Shown one piece after another: positions 25,754 to 34,414 of a DNA stretch of 64,000 nucleotides. The stretch's first letter is position 1, and each line of letters starts with the position of its first letter. Both the position numbers and the translations under genes were made by a program. Under the pieces are notes generated by a model. The model was not told the origin of the DNA and did no database searches. It saw only the letters and a list, made by a program, of their open reading frames with translations. This stretch comes from Picocystis sp. L7 (Eukaryota; Chlorophyta; Picocystophyceae; Picocystales; Picocystaceae), in contig QXJR01000015.1 in NCBI GenBank assembly GCA_020975725.1, positions 124,001 through 188,000 of the forward strand, in the 5' to 3' direction.

Positions 25754-27559
25754 ATGGCGGCGCGTGCTCTGCATGCGCTGATGGGCGTCGTCGTGGCCTG
25801 GACGGTGCTGGTGGAGGCCTCTCCGAACGTGGACCGCGACCACTGCACGGCCATGGGCGTGGGCAAGTCGGCGACGGTTCGTGGTGGGACCATGGTCTCC
25901 CACACCGACGACAGCGGTGACGCGACTTCGGACTTGCGTTTGGTGCGTGTGCCCGCCAAAGACCACGAACCTGGTGCGATGAGGCCCGTGTACCACATCC
26001 TGGACGGCTATCCCAGGCTTGTGGACGCCGAAAGGAGCCCGTACTACGCACCCGTCAACGGACAAAAACCAAGCACACCGCTGGGATACATTCCAGAGGT
26101 CGAACACACCTATGCGTACTGGGAACAGGATTATGCGCTGCAGAACGAACACGGATTGGCCATGGGAGAAAGCACCTGCGGGTCGAACGCGCAGCAAGCT
26201 TCCGTGGCAGACGGCGGGAAAGCTCTCATGGCCATCGAGGAACTCTCCAGAATCGCGTTGGAACGTTGCAAGACAGCGCGCTGTGCGGTCACCACCATGG
26301 GAGGACTGGGGGAACAGTACGGATTCTATGGCAGCGACCCTGGGTTGGGTGGGAGCGCGGAAGCTATGATTGTTGGGGATCAAGAGGAGGTGTGGGTGTT
26401 CCACATATTGCCCCATCCGGTGAACGGTTCCACGGCCGTCTGGATTTCTCAACGAGTGCCTGACGACGAGATGGTTGTGGTTGCGAATATGTTCGTCATC
26501 CGTCACATAGACTTGGACGACCCCGAGTGGTTCTTAGGATCGGCAAACGTCAAATCAGCTGCTCTGGAACAAGGGTGGTGGGACGGTGAAAAAGAATTCG
26601 ACTTCACTGCAGCATACGCATACAACCAGCTCTCGCCCCTGCTTCACAAGAATGACTACTACTCCGGTCGCAGAATCTGGCGGATCTTTGACTGGGTCGC
26701 ACCCTCTCTTCACTTGGACTCGACCCTGGGACACGTTCCGGAGAAGCCAACTTATCCATTCAGTGTAAAGCCGGATGAAAGGGTGGAAGAGAACACACTG
26801 ATGATGATCATGAAAGATCACTATGAAGGAACAGAGTATGACCTCACCAAAGGTCTAGCAGCCGGGCCTTTTGGCAACCCCAATCGATATGCTGGTGGAA
26901 GAGGAGAGAATGTCGTGTTCCCATATGGAGGATGGGAGCGGGCGATCAGCATGTACCGGACCACCTACAGTTTCATCGGAGTAATACGAGATGCCCCTGT
27001 TACGGGACACTACATTTGGTACGGACAAGATGCCCCACATGGGACCTGTTACGTTCCTGTGTATGCAAACCAAAACAGCGTGCCAGCTGCCTGGTACACA
27101 GGCGTACAAAGCGAGTTCTCAAGGGATTCTGCCTGGTGGGCATTCAATTTTGTAAACCAGTGGACAACTCTGAAGTACTCGTACATAATCAAGGATGTTC
27201 AAGCGGCAGCTTTTGCTTGGCAAGCCAAAGGATTTGAGTTGATCAAGGAAATCGACGGTCTGTCCAACATGGCCGTTAGCGATGCGGACGCTTTGGTTCT
27301 GTATGCCGAGAAGAAAGCTAATTCCTTTTCAAGCGAACTACTTGATTCCTGGTGGAAGCTTTCCGATTTCTTGATTTCAAAGTACTACAATGGTTATATA
27401 ACTGAGGGAGAAGGGGAACGCCAGGCCGTGGGGTATCCTGCGTGGTGGTTGGAATCTGTAGGTACGTATGTGAACTATCCTAATGGGGACGTGGAGCCAA
27501 AGCCTTGTAAGCCAGATGGCAAACCAGTCGGTGGCTTCCGGAAAATAGACTTTCTCTGA
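25754..27559 (+). CDS. secreted or vacuolar peptidase family C69 (dipeptidase-type)
   Basis: 601 residues, single exon, ATG at 25754. The N-terminus MAARALHALMGVVVAWTVLV is a signal peptide. The maturation point appears to be Cys31 in RDHCTAMGVGKSATVRGG, which matches the N-terminal-nucleophile cysteine of the C69 dipeptidase family; removal of the preceding residues would expose it. Further family blocks are EHGLAMGESTC, MGGLGEQYGFYG, VWVFHILP and the MVVVANMFVIR region. The protein continues to the length usual for eukaryotic members. It probably hydrolyses dipeptides in an acidic compartment or outside the cell. The exact substrate is unknown. Confidence 0.88.
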   Translation: MAARALHALMGVVVAWTVLVEASPNVDRDHCTAMGVGKSATVRGGTMVSHTDDSGDATSDLRLVRVPAKDHEPGAMRPVYHILDGYPRLVDAERSPYYAPVNGQKPSTPLGYIPEVEHTYAYWEQDYALQNEHGLAMGESTCGSNAQQASVADGGKALMAIEELSRIALERCKTARCAVTTMGGLGEQYGFYGSDPGLGGSAEAMIVGDQEEVWVFHILPHPVNGSTAVWISQRVPDDEMVVVANMFVIRHIDLDDPEWFLGSANVKSAALEQGWWDGEKEFDFTAAYAYNQLSPLLHKNDYYSGRRIWRIFDWVAPSLHLDSTLGHVPEKPTYPFSVKPDERVEENTLMMIMKDHYEGTEYDLTKGLAAGPFGNPNRYAGGRGENVVFPYGGWERAISMYRTTYSFIGVIRDAPVTGHYIWYGQDAPHGTCYVPVYANQNSVPAAWYTGVQSEFSRDSAWWAFNFVNQWTTLKYSYIIKDVQAAAFAWQAKGFELIKEIDGLSNMAVSDADALVLYAEKKANSFSSELLDSWWKLSDFLISKYYNGYITEGEGERQAVGYPAWWLESVGTYVNYPNGDVEPKPCKPDGKPVGGFRKIDFL

Positions 27560-28878
27560 GCCGGCTTTACGTCAAGGTGCAAGGCCGTACAAGCATTTGC
27601 ACGTTGCTATTGGTTAATGTTTTTACCTTCTGTATCTTTTCGATTTTCATGCCCATACTGCTCGAGGCCTGGTCTTTCGTTGCTTCAGTTTCCGTGCGAT
27701 TGATACTATCCATCCCCCTTTACACGAATGGTTTGACTGCAATACGATCATGTAGACATGTAGAGCGTCCTGCCTGAAGGGTTTCTGTTGCAATGCATTG
27801 ATGCGAGCACATCTTCCACAATTTCCACAGTTTCCCGCATGATTACTTCGGAGGAGATAACGCTGCTACAATTCGATCGATTGTTATCAAGAGCAGAAAC
27901 CAGTGCACACGATTTGCTCCAAGTTTGAAAGGGGTATCAGTTGCAAGCCTCCAATATGGACCATTTGGCTCGAAACCTTCACAATTGTGATGCGTTGGAT
28001 TGGAAGGACGGACTTCTTTCGATGGACCGTACATTCAAGGTGCAAGATGAGGTTTGCACGTTTGCATACGTTGGAAGGTGATGCGCTGGGGAGATATACG
28101 GACAAGCAAAGTCCACGTTCTTGTGGACATGTCCCATGTGACCCATGTCGACTGTTGGTTTGCGTGCCTACGCTCTTTCTTCGTCCAGAGAAGCTGGCTG
28201 CCAGTCAAAAATTGGAAGTTGACAAGCCGATCGTTGATCGCAGGCTTCAGGCCAGAATCGCTTTGTGGATGCTCTGGTCCCTGACCCAGGCCTTGCTTCA
28301 TGGTTTGAAAGATGGTTTGGTTTCCCAACCACCTACTACGGTTGCTATATCCGCACCTGCATCCGCATGTGTACCCTCTCTGTTTCTGATTAGCACTTTC
28401 TCGTGGAGAGGGAAGGGACGGTCAGGCTGTTCCTTTGATCCATGTACCCCACACATGGCTTGGTTCCCATCCTCCTGGACTTGGCCAACCTGGTCCACTT
28501 CTTCCACCTCGCCCCACCCGGCCATGGAGCCGTTGGAACACCCCGGGTGGAAGGGTCCCCAACGGTCCATTTTCCATTTCAAATTCAAATCCCCTGGTCG
28601 GGAGACCCGGGTTCGAACCCAGACGAACGTTGAAGGGTCCCTTTCGTCGTCTCAAATCTCCCCAATTCTCGGGTCTTTCTGATACAAGGGCCACGTATTT
28701 CAGACGCGACATGGTTCGGTCGACATGCGCGTCTGAATCTCTCCGATTGAGGTCGGGAACGTAGAGGGATCGTGGTGGTGTTTGAGACGATCGATCGGGT
28801 TCGTCGGGGGGTCGGCATCGACCTCGAATTCAACTTCGAGCTGTTTCGTGCAGTTTCGCGACGCGTTCGTGCTTCGCA
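27560..28878. other. gene-free interval before kinesin-5
   Basis: About 1.3 kb with no supportable gene. The last 300 bp are GC-rich with GGGTTCGAACCC near 28611 and TCGATCG motifs and form the kinesin upstream region. Open frames are short and overlapping. Confidence 0.5.
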
Positions 28879-31800
28879 ATGGCGCCTTCGAGCGTCCGAA
28901 TGAGCGGAAAGAGCGAGGAGGTGAACGTGCAGGTGATCGTGCGCTGCAGGCCACCTTCGGACGAAGAACGAAAGGCACGTGCGTCGCAAGTGCTGCGTTG
29001 CAATGAAGCAACTCGAGAAGTCACGATCTTCCAGCAAGTGGCTGGTAAGCAGATCGATCGCACCTTCACTTTCGACAGGGTTTTTGGCACCAATACCCAA
29101 CAGGAACACCTCTTCCAAACCGCCATCGTGCCCATCGTGCAGGAAGTGCTCGAAGGATTCAACTGCACCATCTTCGCTTATGGGCAGACGGGAACTGGGA
29201 AGACCTACACCATGACTGGAGGCATGGAAGACCTTGCCTACCACAGTAGGGATCTTGACGACAAGGCCGGAGTTATTCCTAGAGCTATCCAACACATCTT
29301 CGGCGCTCTGGAGTCAGCGGAAGCGGAATACAGCGTCAAGGCCTCCTTTTTGGAACTCTACAACGAAGAAATCACAGACTTGCTCGCACCAGACGATGCC
29401 AATGGTGCCCTGATAGGAGGCACAGAGAGAAAAATGACACTCATGGAAGACGGAAAAGGTGGCGTTCTTGTGCGTGGACTGGACGAGGTCATTGTGAAGA
29501 ATTCTAGCGAAATCTACAGCATTCTGGAGCGGGGGACCTCAAAGAGAAGAACTGCAGAGACGTTGCTGAACAAACAATCTTCCCGCTCGCACAGCGTCTT
29601 TACCATCACTTTGCACATCAAAGAGTCCACTCCAGAAGGAGAAGAGCTAATCAAATGCGGCAAGCTGAATTTGGTGGACCTGGCGGGCAGTGAGAATATC
29701 TCTCGGAGCGGAGCTAAGGACAAGCGCGCCCGGGAAGCTGGAGAAATCAACAAATCATTACTGACTCTGGGTAGAGTGATCTCATCACTGGTGGAGCACC
29801 AAGGGCACGTGCCTTACAGAGACAGCAAGCTGACTAGACTGCTCAGGGATTCCCTGGGTGGACGAACAAAGACTTGCATCATTGCCACCGTGGCACCCAG
29901 TATGAACTGCTACGAGGAGACTGCTAGCACCCTGGACTACGCACACAGAGCAAAGAACATCCGCAATAAACCAGAGGTGAACCAGCGGATCAGCAAGCAT
30001 GCCATGATCAAAGACCTTACGACAGAGATCGATCGCCTGAAGCAAGACTTGATTGCTACACGAGAGAAAAATGGAGTTTACATATCGAAGGAGAGGTACG
30101 AGAAAGAAACTGAGGAGCGAAAATACATGGAGCAAAGGCTGGAGGAAATGGAGGCAGAGATCGAACTTAAGTCGAAGGAGCTGGAAGATGTGCAGCAACT
30201 TTACGAACAGAAGAAAAGTGACTTTGCAGCGCTCCATGAGAAGCACGAGCTCATTTCCAACGAGCTGAACACAACCAAAGGGAAACTGGCAGCCACAGAA
30301 TCTGCTCTTGAAGAAGCCCGGGGTATGGTCGAAGAACGTGATTTTGCCATCGAAAAGCAAAGTGCAGCGCACAACAATCTCATGAGAGTCACCCAACAGA
30401 TTCGCCAGGAGCTGGAGCATTCAGTTGTGGATGTGCAGTGCCTGCACCAGAAACTAGACAGGAAGGCAGATATTGAGCAGGACAATGCCAGAACGGTCAG
30501 CGAATGCAGGAATACAGCACTGGAGAAGATCAAATTGCTGGAGGAGATTATTCAATCCACACTTCATGGTCAACAACACCAGCACGCTGAAGCTATGTCC
30601 CAATTGCAACAGCTTATAGAAAGGAAAGGGGAGGCTTTGGCAAGCTTTCAAGAACATGCTGACAAAATGAGAGGGCAGATCACCGATCTATCATCAACTA
30701 TGGTAGCCGCTGTTCAAAAGCAGTGTGACGGTGCAACAGACGAACTTAATTCTGTGTTGGGACAGGAGCAAGATTTCTTCCGCAACCTACAGGAGTGTTC
30801 CAAAGCTTTGGAAGAAAATATTGAAGGAATCAGGTCACGCCTTGATTTGGCATTGAGTGGCCAAATACAACAGATGAAGGAATTCGTTCTTCAACAGAAC
30901 GGGACATTTGATTCCATACTCGGAGCTGCACGCGAGGTTGTCAATGATGCAAGAACTGCATTTTCTGACGTGGAGCTGGCTGCAACAAAGGCAGAAGAGG
31001 CTGCTAGAGAAGCCAACGAGAATGCAGCAGCACACATGACCACATTTTCAGAGGAAATGCAGCAGCAGGCCGCCAAAGACCAAGCCAGTCTCATGGAGCA
31101 GATGGGAAAGCTTGTTGAGGGGTTCATGAAGAAGCAGAGCAAAGCCTGGTCCAAGTCAACGAAAGCCGTGCTTGGAGAGGTAAATCGGGCTGGAGCAGTC
31201 ATGGGCGATTCCTCTGGGGAAATCTTGACAACTGTTCGCAACCATGCACAGAATTTGGAAAGCAAGGAGCACAGCGTTGCTGAAATGACTGCAAATGCAC
31301 AAGGGAAACTGGTAGAGAACGGTGCAGAATTGGAGAAGGTTTCTGCAGATGTGCAAGGTTTATATGTCCAAATGCATGATTCGGTTACTGCTCACTTTTC
31401 TGCAACAACCGCATCTGGTCAAGCCCACACAAAGAAGATGGACAAGGCCATCAAGTCAGCCAAAGGCGATCTCTCTAAATTTGTGAAAGCAGCAGAGAAA
31501 GAGTCCAAGAAGTTGGTGAAGGATGCAACAAAGATGTATGGCCTGCTGGACCAGGACATGATTGCTGCTCACAAGGAGGAAGTACAGACTCTCACAAGCA
31601 TGAAAGCAGCTCAGGAAGCTTGCAGCGGATCCTTGGCCAATTTTGCGGGCAGTCATACTGAGCAACTTGCAGATTTTTCGACGATGGTGTCAAGATACCT
31701 GCAGGAGGAGTTCCAAGAGGATGTAGCCACCGGGAGCACACCTGCCAAGCGCGTGCGATCTGTTCCACGGTTATCAGAGGTTGATGCACTTAGGATACCT

Positions 31801-31989
31801 GCGTTTGAGCAGCTGATAGAAGAGTACCGCACCACTGTAGAGGTTGATGGAAAGGATCGGAAGCGTAGGAGGTCCAGTGAGGACGACCCTGATTCTGGAA
31901 AAGAGAACGAGGCCGAGGCCCCATCCAAAGCATCTACGCCAGGGATGGAAGAGTGCCGCAGCCCTCTGTCTGCGGTCGTCAACCACTGA
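28879..31989 (+). CDS. kinesin-5 (BimC/Eg5) mitotic motor
   Basis: Plus-end-directed tetrameric kinesin that slides antiparallel spindle microtubules. 1,036 residues, one exon, ATG at 28879. The motor domain is N-terminal (about 18-370): P-loop GQTGTGKT at 102-109, switch I NKQSSRSH, switch II LVDLAGSEN, and the neck region NKPEVNQR. A long coiled coil follows. The C-terminal BimC box is present near residue 951 as TGSTPAKRVRSVP, with the threonine that Cdk1 phosphorylates in other species. It has the length and domain order of the family. A TGTAA motif lies 56 nt after the stop. Confidence 0.95.
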   Translation: MAPSSVRMSGKSEEVNVQVIVRCRPPSDEERKARASQVLRCNEATREVTIFQQVAGKQIDRTFTFDRVFGTNTQQEHLFQTAIVPIVQEVLEGFNCTIFAYGQTGTGKTYTMTGGMEDLAYHSRDLDDKAGVIPRAIQHIFGALESAEAEYSVKASFLELYNEEITDLLAPDDANGALIGGTERKMTLMEDGKGGVLVRGLDEVIVKNSSEIYSILERGTSKRRTAETLLNKQSSRSHSVFTITLHIKESTPEGEELIKCGKLNLVDLAGSENISRSGAKDKRAREAGEINKSLLTLGRVISSLVEHQGHVPYRDSKLTRLLRDSLGGRTKTCIIATVAPSMNCYEETASTLDYAHRAKNIRNKPEVNQRISKHAMIKDLTTEIDRLKQDLIATREKNGVYISKERYEKETEERKYMEQRLEEMEAEIELKSKELEDVQQLYEQKKSDFAALHEKHELISNELNTTKGKLAATESALEEARGMVEERDFAIEKQSAAHNNLMRVTQQIRQELEHSVVDVQCLHQKLDRKADIEQDNARTVSECRNTALEKIKLLEEIIQSTLHGQQHQHAEAMSQLQQLIERKGEALASFQEHADKMRGQITDLSSTMVAAVQKQCDGATDELNSVLGQEQDFFRNLQECSKALEENIEGIRSRLDLALSGQIQQMKEFVLQQNGTFDSILGAAREVVNDARTAFSDVELAATKAEEAAREANENAAAHMTTFSEEMQQQAAKDQASLMEQMGKLVEGFMKKQSKAWSKSTKAVLGEVNRAGAVMGDSSGEILTTVRNHAQNLESKEHSVAEMTANAQGKLVENGAELEKVSADVQGLYVQMHDSVTAHFSATTASGQAHTKKMDKAIKSAKGDLSKFVKAAEKESKKLVKDATKMYGLLDQDMIAAHKEEVQTLTSMKAAQEACSGSLANFAGSHTEQLADFSTMVSRYLQEEFQEDVATGSTPAKRVRSVPRLSEVDALRIPAFEQLIEEYRTTVEVDGKDRKRRRSSEDDPDSGKENEAEAPSKASTPGMEECRSPLSAVVNH

Positions 31990-32875
31990 TCAATGGCAGT
32001 AGTTGTTCCTGCCTTCCAGTTTTGTGTCAAGGCATGGTTGCCACTGTAAACCACATGCCTCCAACAGCACTCCATTGCCCGCTTCACTTTCTGTGTTTTT
32101 TTCGCTCGAGTTAAGCCAACTTCGTCTCCACCCTGGACCCCTTGTTTAGTACGAAGTTAAGTGGACGGTTCGTGCTCGGTCGAGAGGCTTCGGTGACGGT
32201 TGGAGATCTTCATCGGTTCGTTCGTTCCGGATCTGGGACGATGCCCGCAGAGGATCTATAAGGTTTCGACAGCGGACCTCTGCGCATCTCGCGCGTCTAA
32301 CAGGTATCGAAACGGATGTGTCCCGCAGAGGCACGGTCATATTCGTTATGAGGATTCCTCCTCGCATCCGGTTCTCTTTTCGTCCCTTATCCTCTCCCTT
32401 GATTCGCCCCCCAGCAGATAAGACACGGATCTCGTCCCTCCCTGGTTCGACTGGGAGATTCTCCGTTGGGGTCTGTCGGATCGAACCGGGGGAGAATCTC
32501 GAACTTTCCCTTTGGGAAAGGGCACCTTCTCCCCTTTCGAAAGGGGGGTCCCTTGCCCGATGGAAAAGCCCTTGACCCGAATAGGATCCCTCAGTGGTTG
32601 ACAGACGATTCCTCGTCGATGCCCGCCCGAAAGGTGCCCCCCGTCCCACGATCCTCCTCGCCACCCCCCGACGAGGCATCCCTCCCACCTCCTCCTCCTC
32701 GACGCGCGATGGTCTTTCTTCCGTCCAACCACCCTCTCAAATCCATCCTCTTTTCGTCTCACGTCCGCTTGAACCGCGGTTGGATTTGAGGGTACGCGAG
32801 GGAGGGCCTCGTTCGGTTCGGTTGGTGGCGATGGCCAACCTCCATGAGCGGCATTTGTGACGCGATCGCACGGCC
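31990..32875. other. intergenic between kinesin-5 and sigma factor
   Basis: No gene. It starts with the kinesin 3' flank and ends with a GC-rich sigma-factor upstream region containing CCCCTTTCGAAAGGGG near 32531. Confidence 0.5.
32045..32049 (+). terminator. TGTAA poly(A) signal, kinesin-5 gene
   Basis: TGTAA 56 nt after the kinesin stop codon. Confidence 0.5.
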
Positions 32876-34237
32876 ATGGCGCGTCCTGCTGCGCGCGCCT
32901 GCGCACCAGCGACGGCCGACTTGCCCCTGGCGACGGCCCTGCAGCTGGAGAGGCTCGTGCTGGGTCCGGAGACGCGCGCAGAAGGGCGAAGGAGCGGCGC
33001 AAGGGTGACGGTGGTGGCGTCCAAGCCGAGAGAGCACGTTCCCAGACACGCACAGCGAGCCACCACGTCGAGCTGTCCGTCCATGGCGCGTCTGCGACGC
33101 GAAAGACGCGTGGCGGCGACCTCCGAGGGATCCCAGGCGACGTGTACGCAGCAAGCACTGCGCACGGCGCGTCGGAAGAGCCGGGGAACGCCTTCGGGAA
33201 CGACCGCGATGGACGATCCTGTGGCCATGTTCTTGAAAGACATCGCCAACACCTCGGTGTTGAGCAAAGAGCAGGAGACGGCGCTGGCCAGACAGGCGCA
33301 GGATGGATTGAAGCTGGAACGGACCGCCAGCCGACTGCGTCGCAGCCTGCGAAGGGAACCGACCGACGCCGAACTGGCCGTGGCCTGTGGACACGGGAGC
33401 GCCGCAGCCGTGCGTGAGAGACGCGAAGCAGGCCGAGAGGCGAGGGAACTCATGGTGGAGTACAATCTCAGGCTGGTCATCAGCATCGCCAAGCGCTACA
33501 CCAACAAAGGGATCGTGTTTGGGGATCTCATCCAGGAAGGGGTGCTGGGACTCATCCGAGGAATCGAGAAGTTCGACCACGAGAAAGGGTTCAAATTCAG
33601 CACCTATGCCCACTGGTGGATCCGACAGGCCATCACCAGAGCCATCTCCGACCAATCCAGGACCATACGCCTTCCCGTGCATGTCTACGACACCCTCACG
33701 CGCATCCGAAAGGCCACAGAGAAGCTGCAGGAGCACGACCATGCGCAGGAGGCAAACCATCAAGCGGCAGAGAGCGTGGCTCTGCAGCTCGGCCTGTCGG
33801 TGGACAAGGTGCACAAAGTGCTGGCTGCTTCCGTGCCTGTCCGGAGCTTGGATGCTTCGCTCTCCTGTAACCATGCCAACTGTAAGCCGCACGAAGGAGG
33901 AGAACTCACGCTGCTGGACAACCTGGAAGCCGAGGACGCCGACGGGCATGCATCTGTTGAGGCCGAGATCGAAGGGAGGTACATGAGGGAGGACATCAAT
34001 GCCATTCTGGCCACCCTGCATCCCAGGGAAAGGAACATCCTGCGTATGAGGTACGGCCTTGCCACCGCAGACGGCAAATGCATGACCTTGTATGACATTG
34101 GAGCGGCTTACGGGCTCACCAGGGAGAGGATTAGGCAGATTGAGGAAAAGGCGCTGAAGAAGCTGAGGAACCCAGCCTTCAGCATTCCCTTGCAGGATTA
34201 CTTTGAGGACATGGCATTCGTTTCAATGGCTGAATAA
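32876..34237 (+). CDS. plastid sigma-70-type RNA polymerase sigma factor
   Basis: Nuclear-encoded sigma factor for the plastid-encoded RNA polymerase. 453 residues, ATG at 32876. The first about 110 residues are a basic Ala/Arg/Ser-rich transit-peptide region. Then region 1.2 (DPVAMFLKDIA), region 2 (NLRLVISIAKRY, FGDLIQEGVLGL, EKGFKFSTYAHWWIRQAI with the -10-recognising helix), region 3 (RLPVHVYDTL) and region 4 (LHPRERNILRMRYGL and the helix-turn-helix GLTRERIRQIEEKALKKLR). All regions are complete. It is convergent with phototropin, and the TGTAA motifs suggest overlapping transcript ends. The subfamily (SIG1-6) is not resolved. Confidence 0.93.
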   Translation: MARPAARACAPATADLPLATALQLERLVLGPETRAEGRRSGARVTVVASKPREHVPRHAQRATTSSCPSMARLRRERRVAATSEGSQATCTQQALRTARRKSRGTPSGTTAMDDPVAMFLKDIANTSVLSKEQETALARQAQDGLKLERTASRLRRSLRREPTDAELAVACGHGSAAAVRERREAGREARELMVEYNLRLVISIAKRYTNKGIVFGDLIQEGVLGLIRGIEKFDHEKGFKFSTYAHWWIRQAITRAISDQSRTIRLPVHVYDTLTRIRKATEKLQEHDHAQEANHQAAESVALQLGLSVDKVHKVLAASVPVRSLDASLSCNHANCKPHEGGELTLLDNLEAEDADGHASVEAEIEGRYMREDINAILATLHPRERNILRMRYGLATADGKCMTLYDIGAAYGLTRERIRQIEEKALKKLRNPAFSIPLQDYFEDMAFVSMAE

Positions 34238-34272
34238 TAGGGTTTTCCCGTACCAACCCATCCCGTTGTTTG

Positions 34273-34277
34273 TTACA
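34273..34277 (-). terminator. TGTAA poly(A) signal, phototropin gene
   Basis: TTACA on the plus strand is TGTAA for the minus-strand phototropin transcript, 138 nt after its stop. Confidence 0.4.
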
Positions 34278-34400
34278 TCCTTGCACGGGGAGCGCATGCC
34301 TGCGCTTTTGAAGTTGGTTTGTCGAGCGAAGAGCAGGCAGATAATGTGAGGATGAGGGTGCTGGATATTGTACAAATCTGTTCGTCTAATCCGCAAGGGT

Positions 34401-34405
34401 TGTAA
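34401..34405 (+). terminator. TGTAA poly(A) signal, sigma factor gene
   Basis: TGTAA 164 nt after the sigma-factor stop, close to the phototropin stop on the other strand. Confidence 0.4.
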
Positions 34406-34414
34406 GCAAATATC

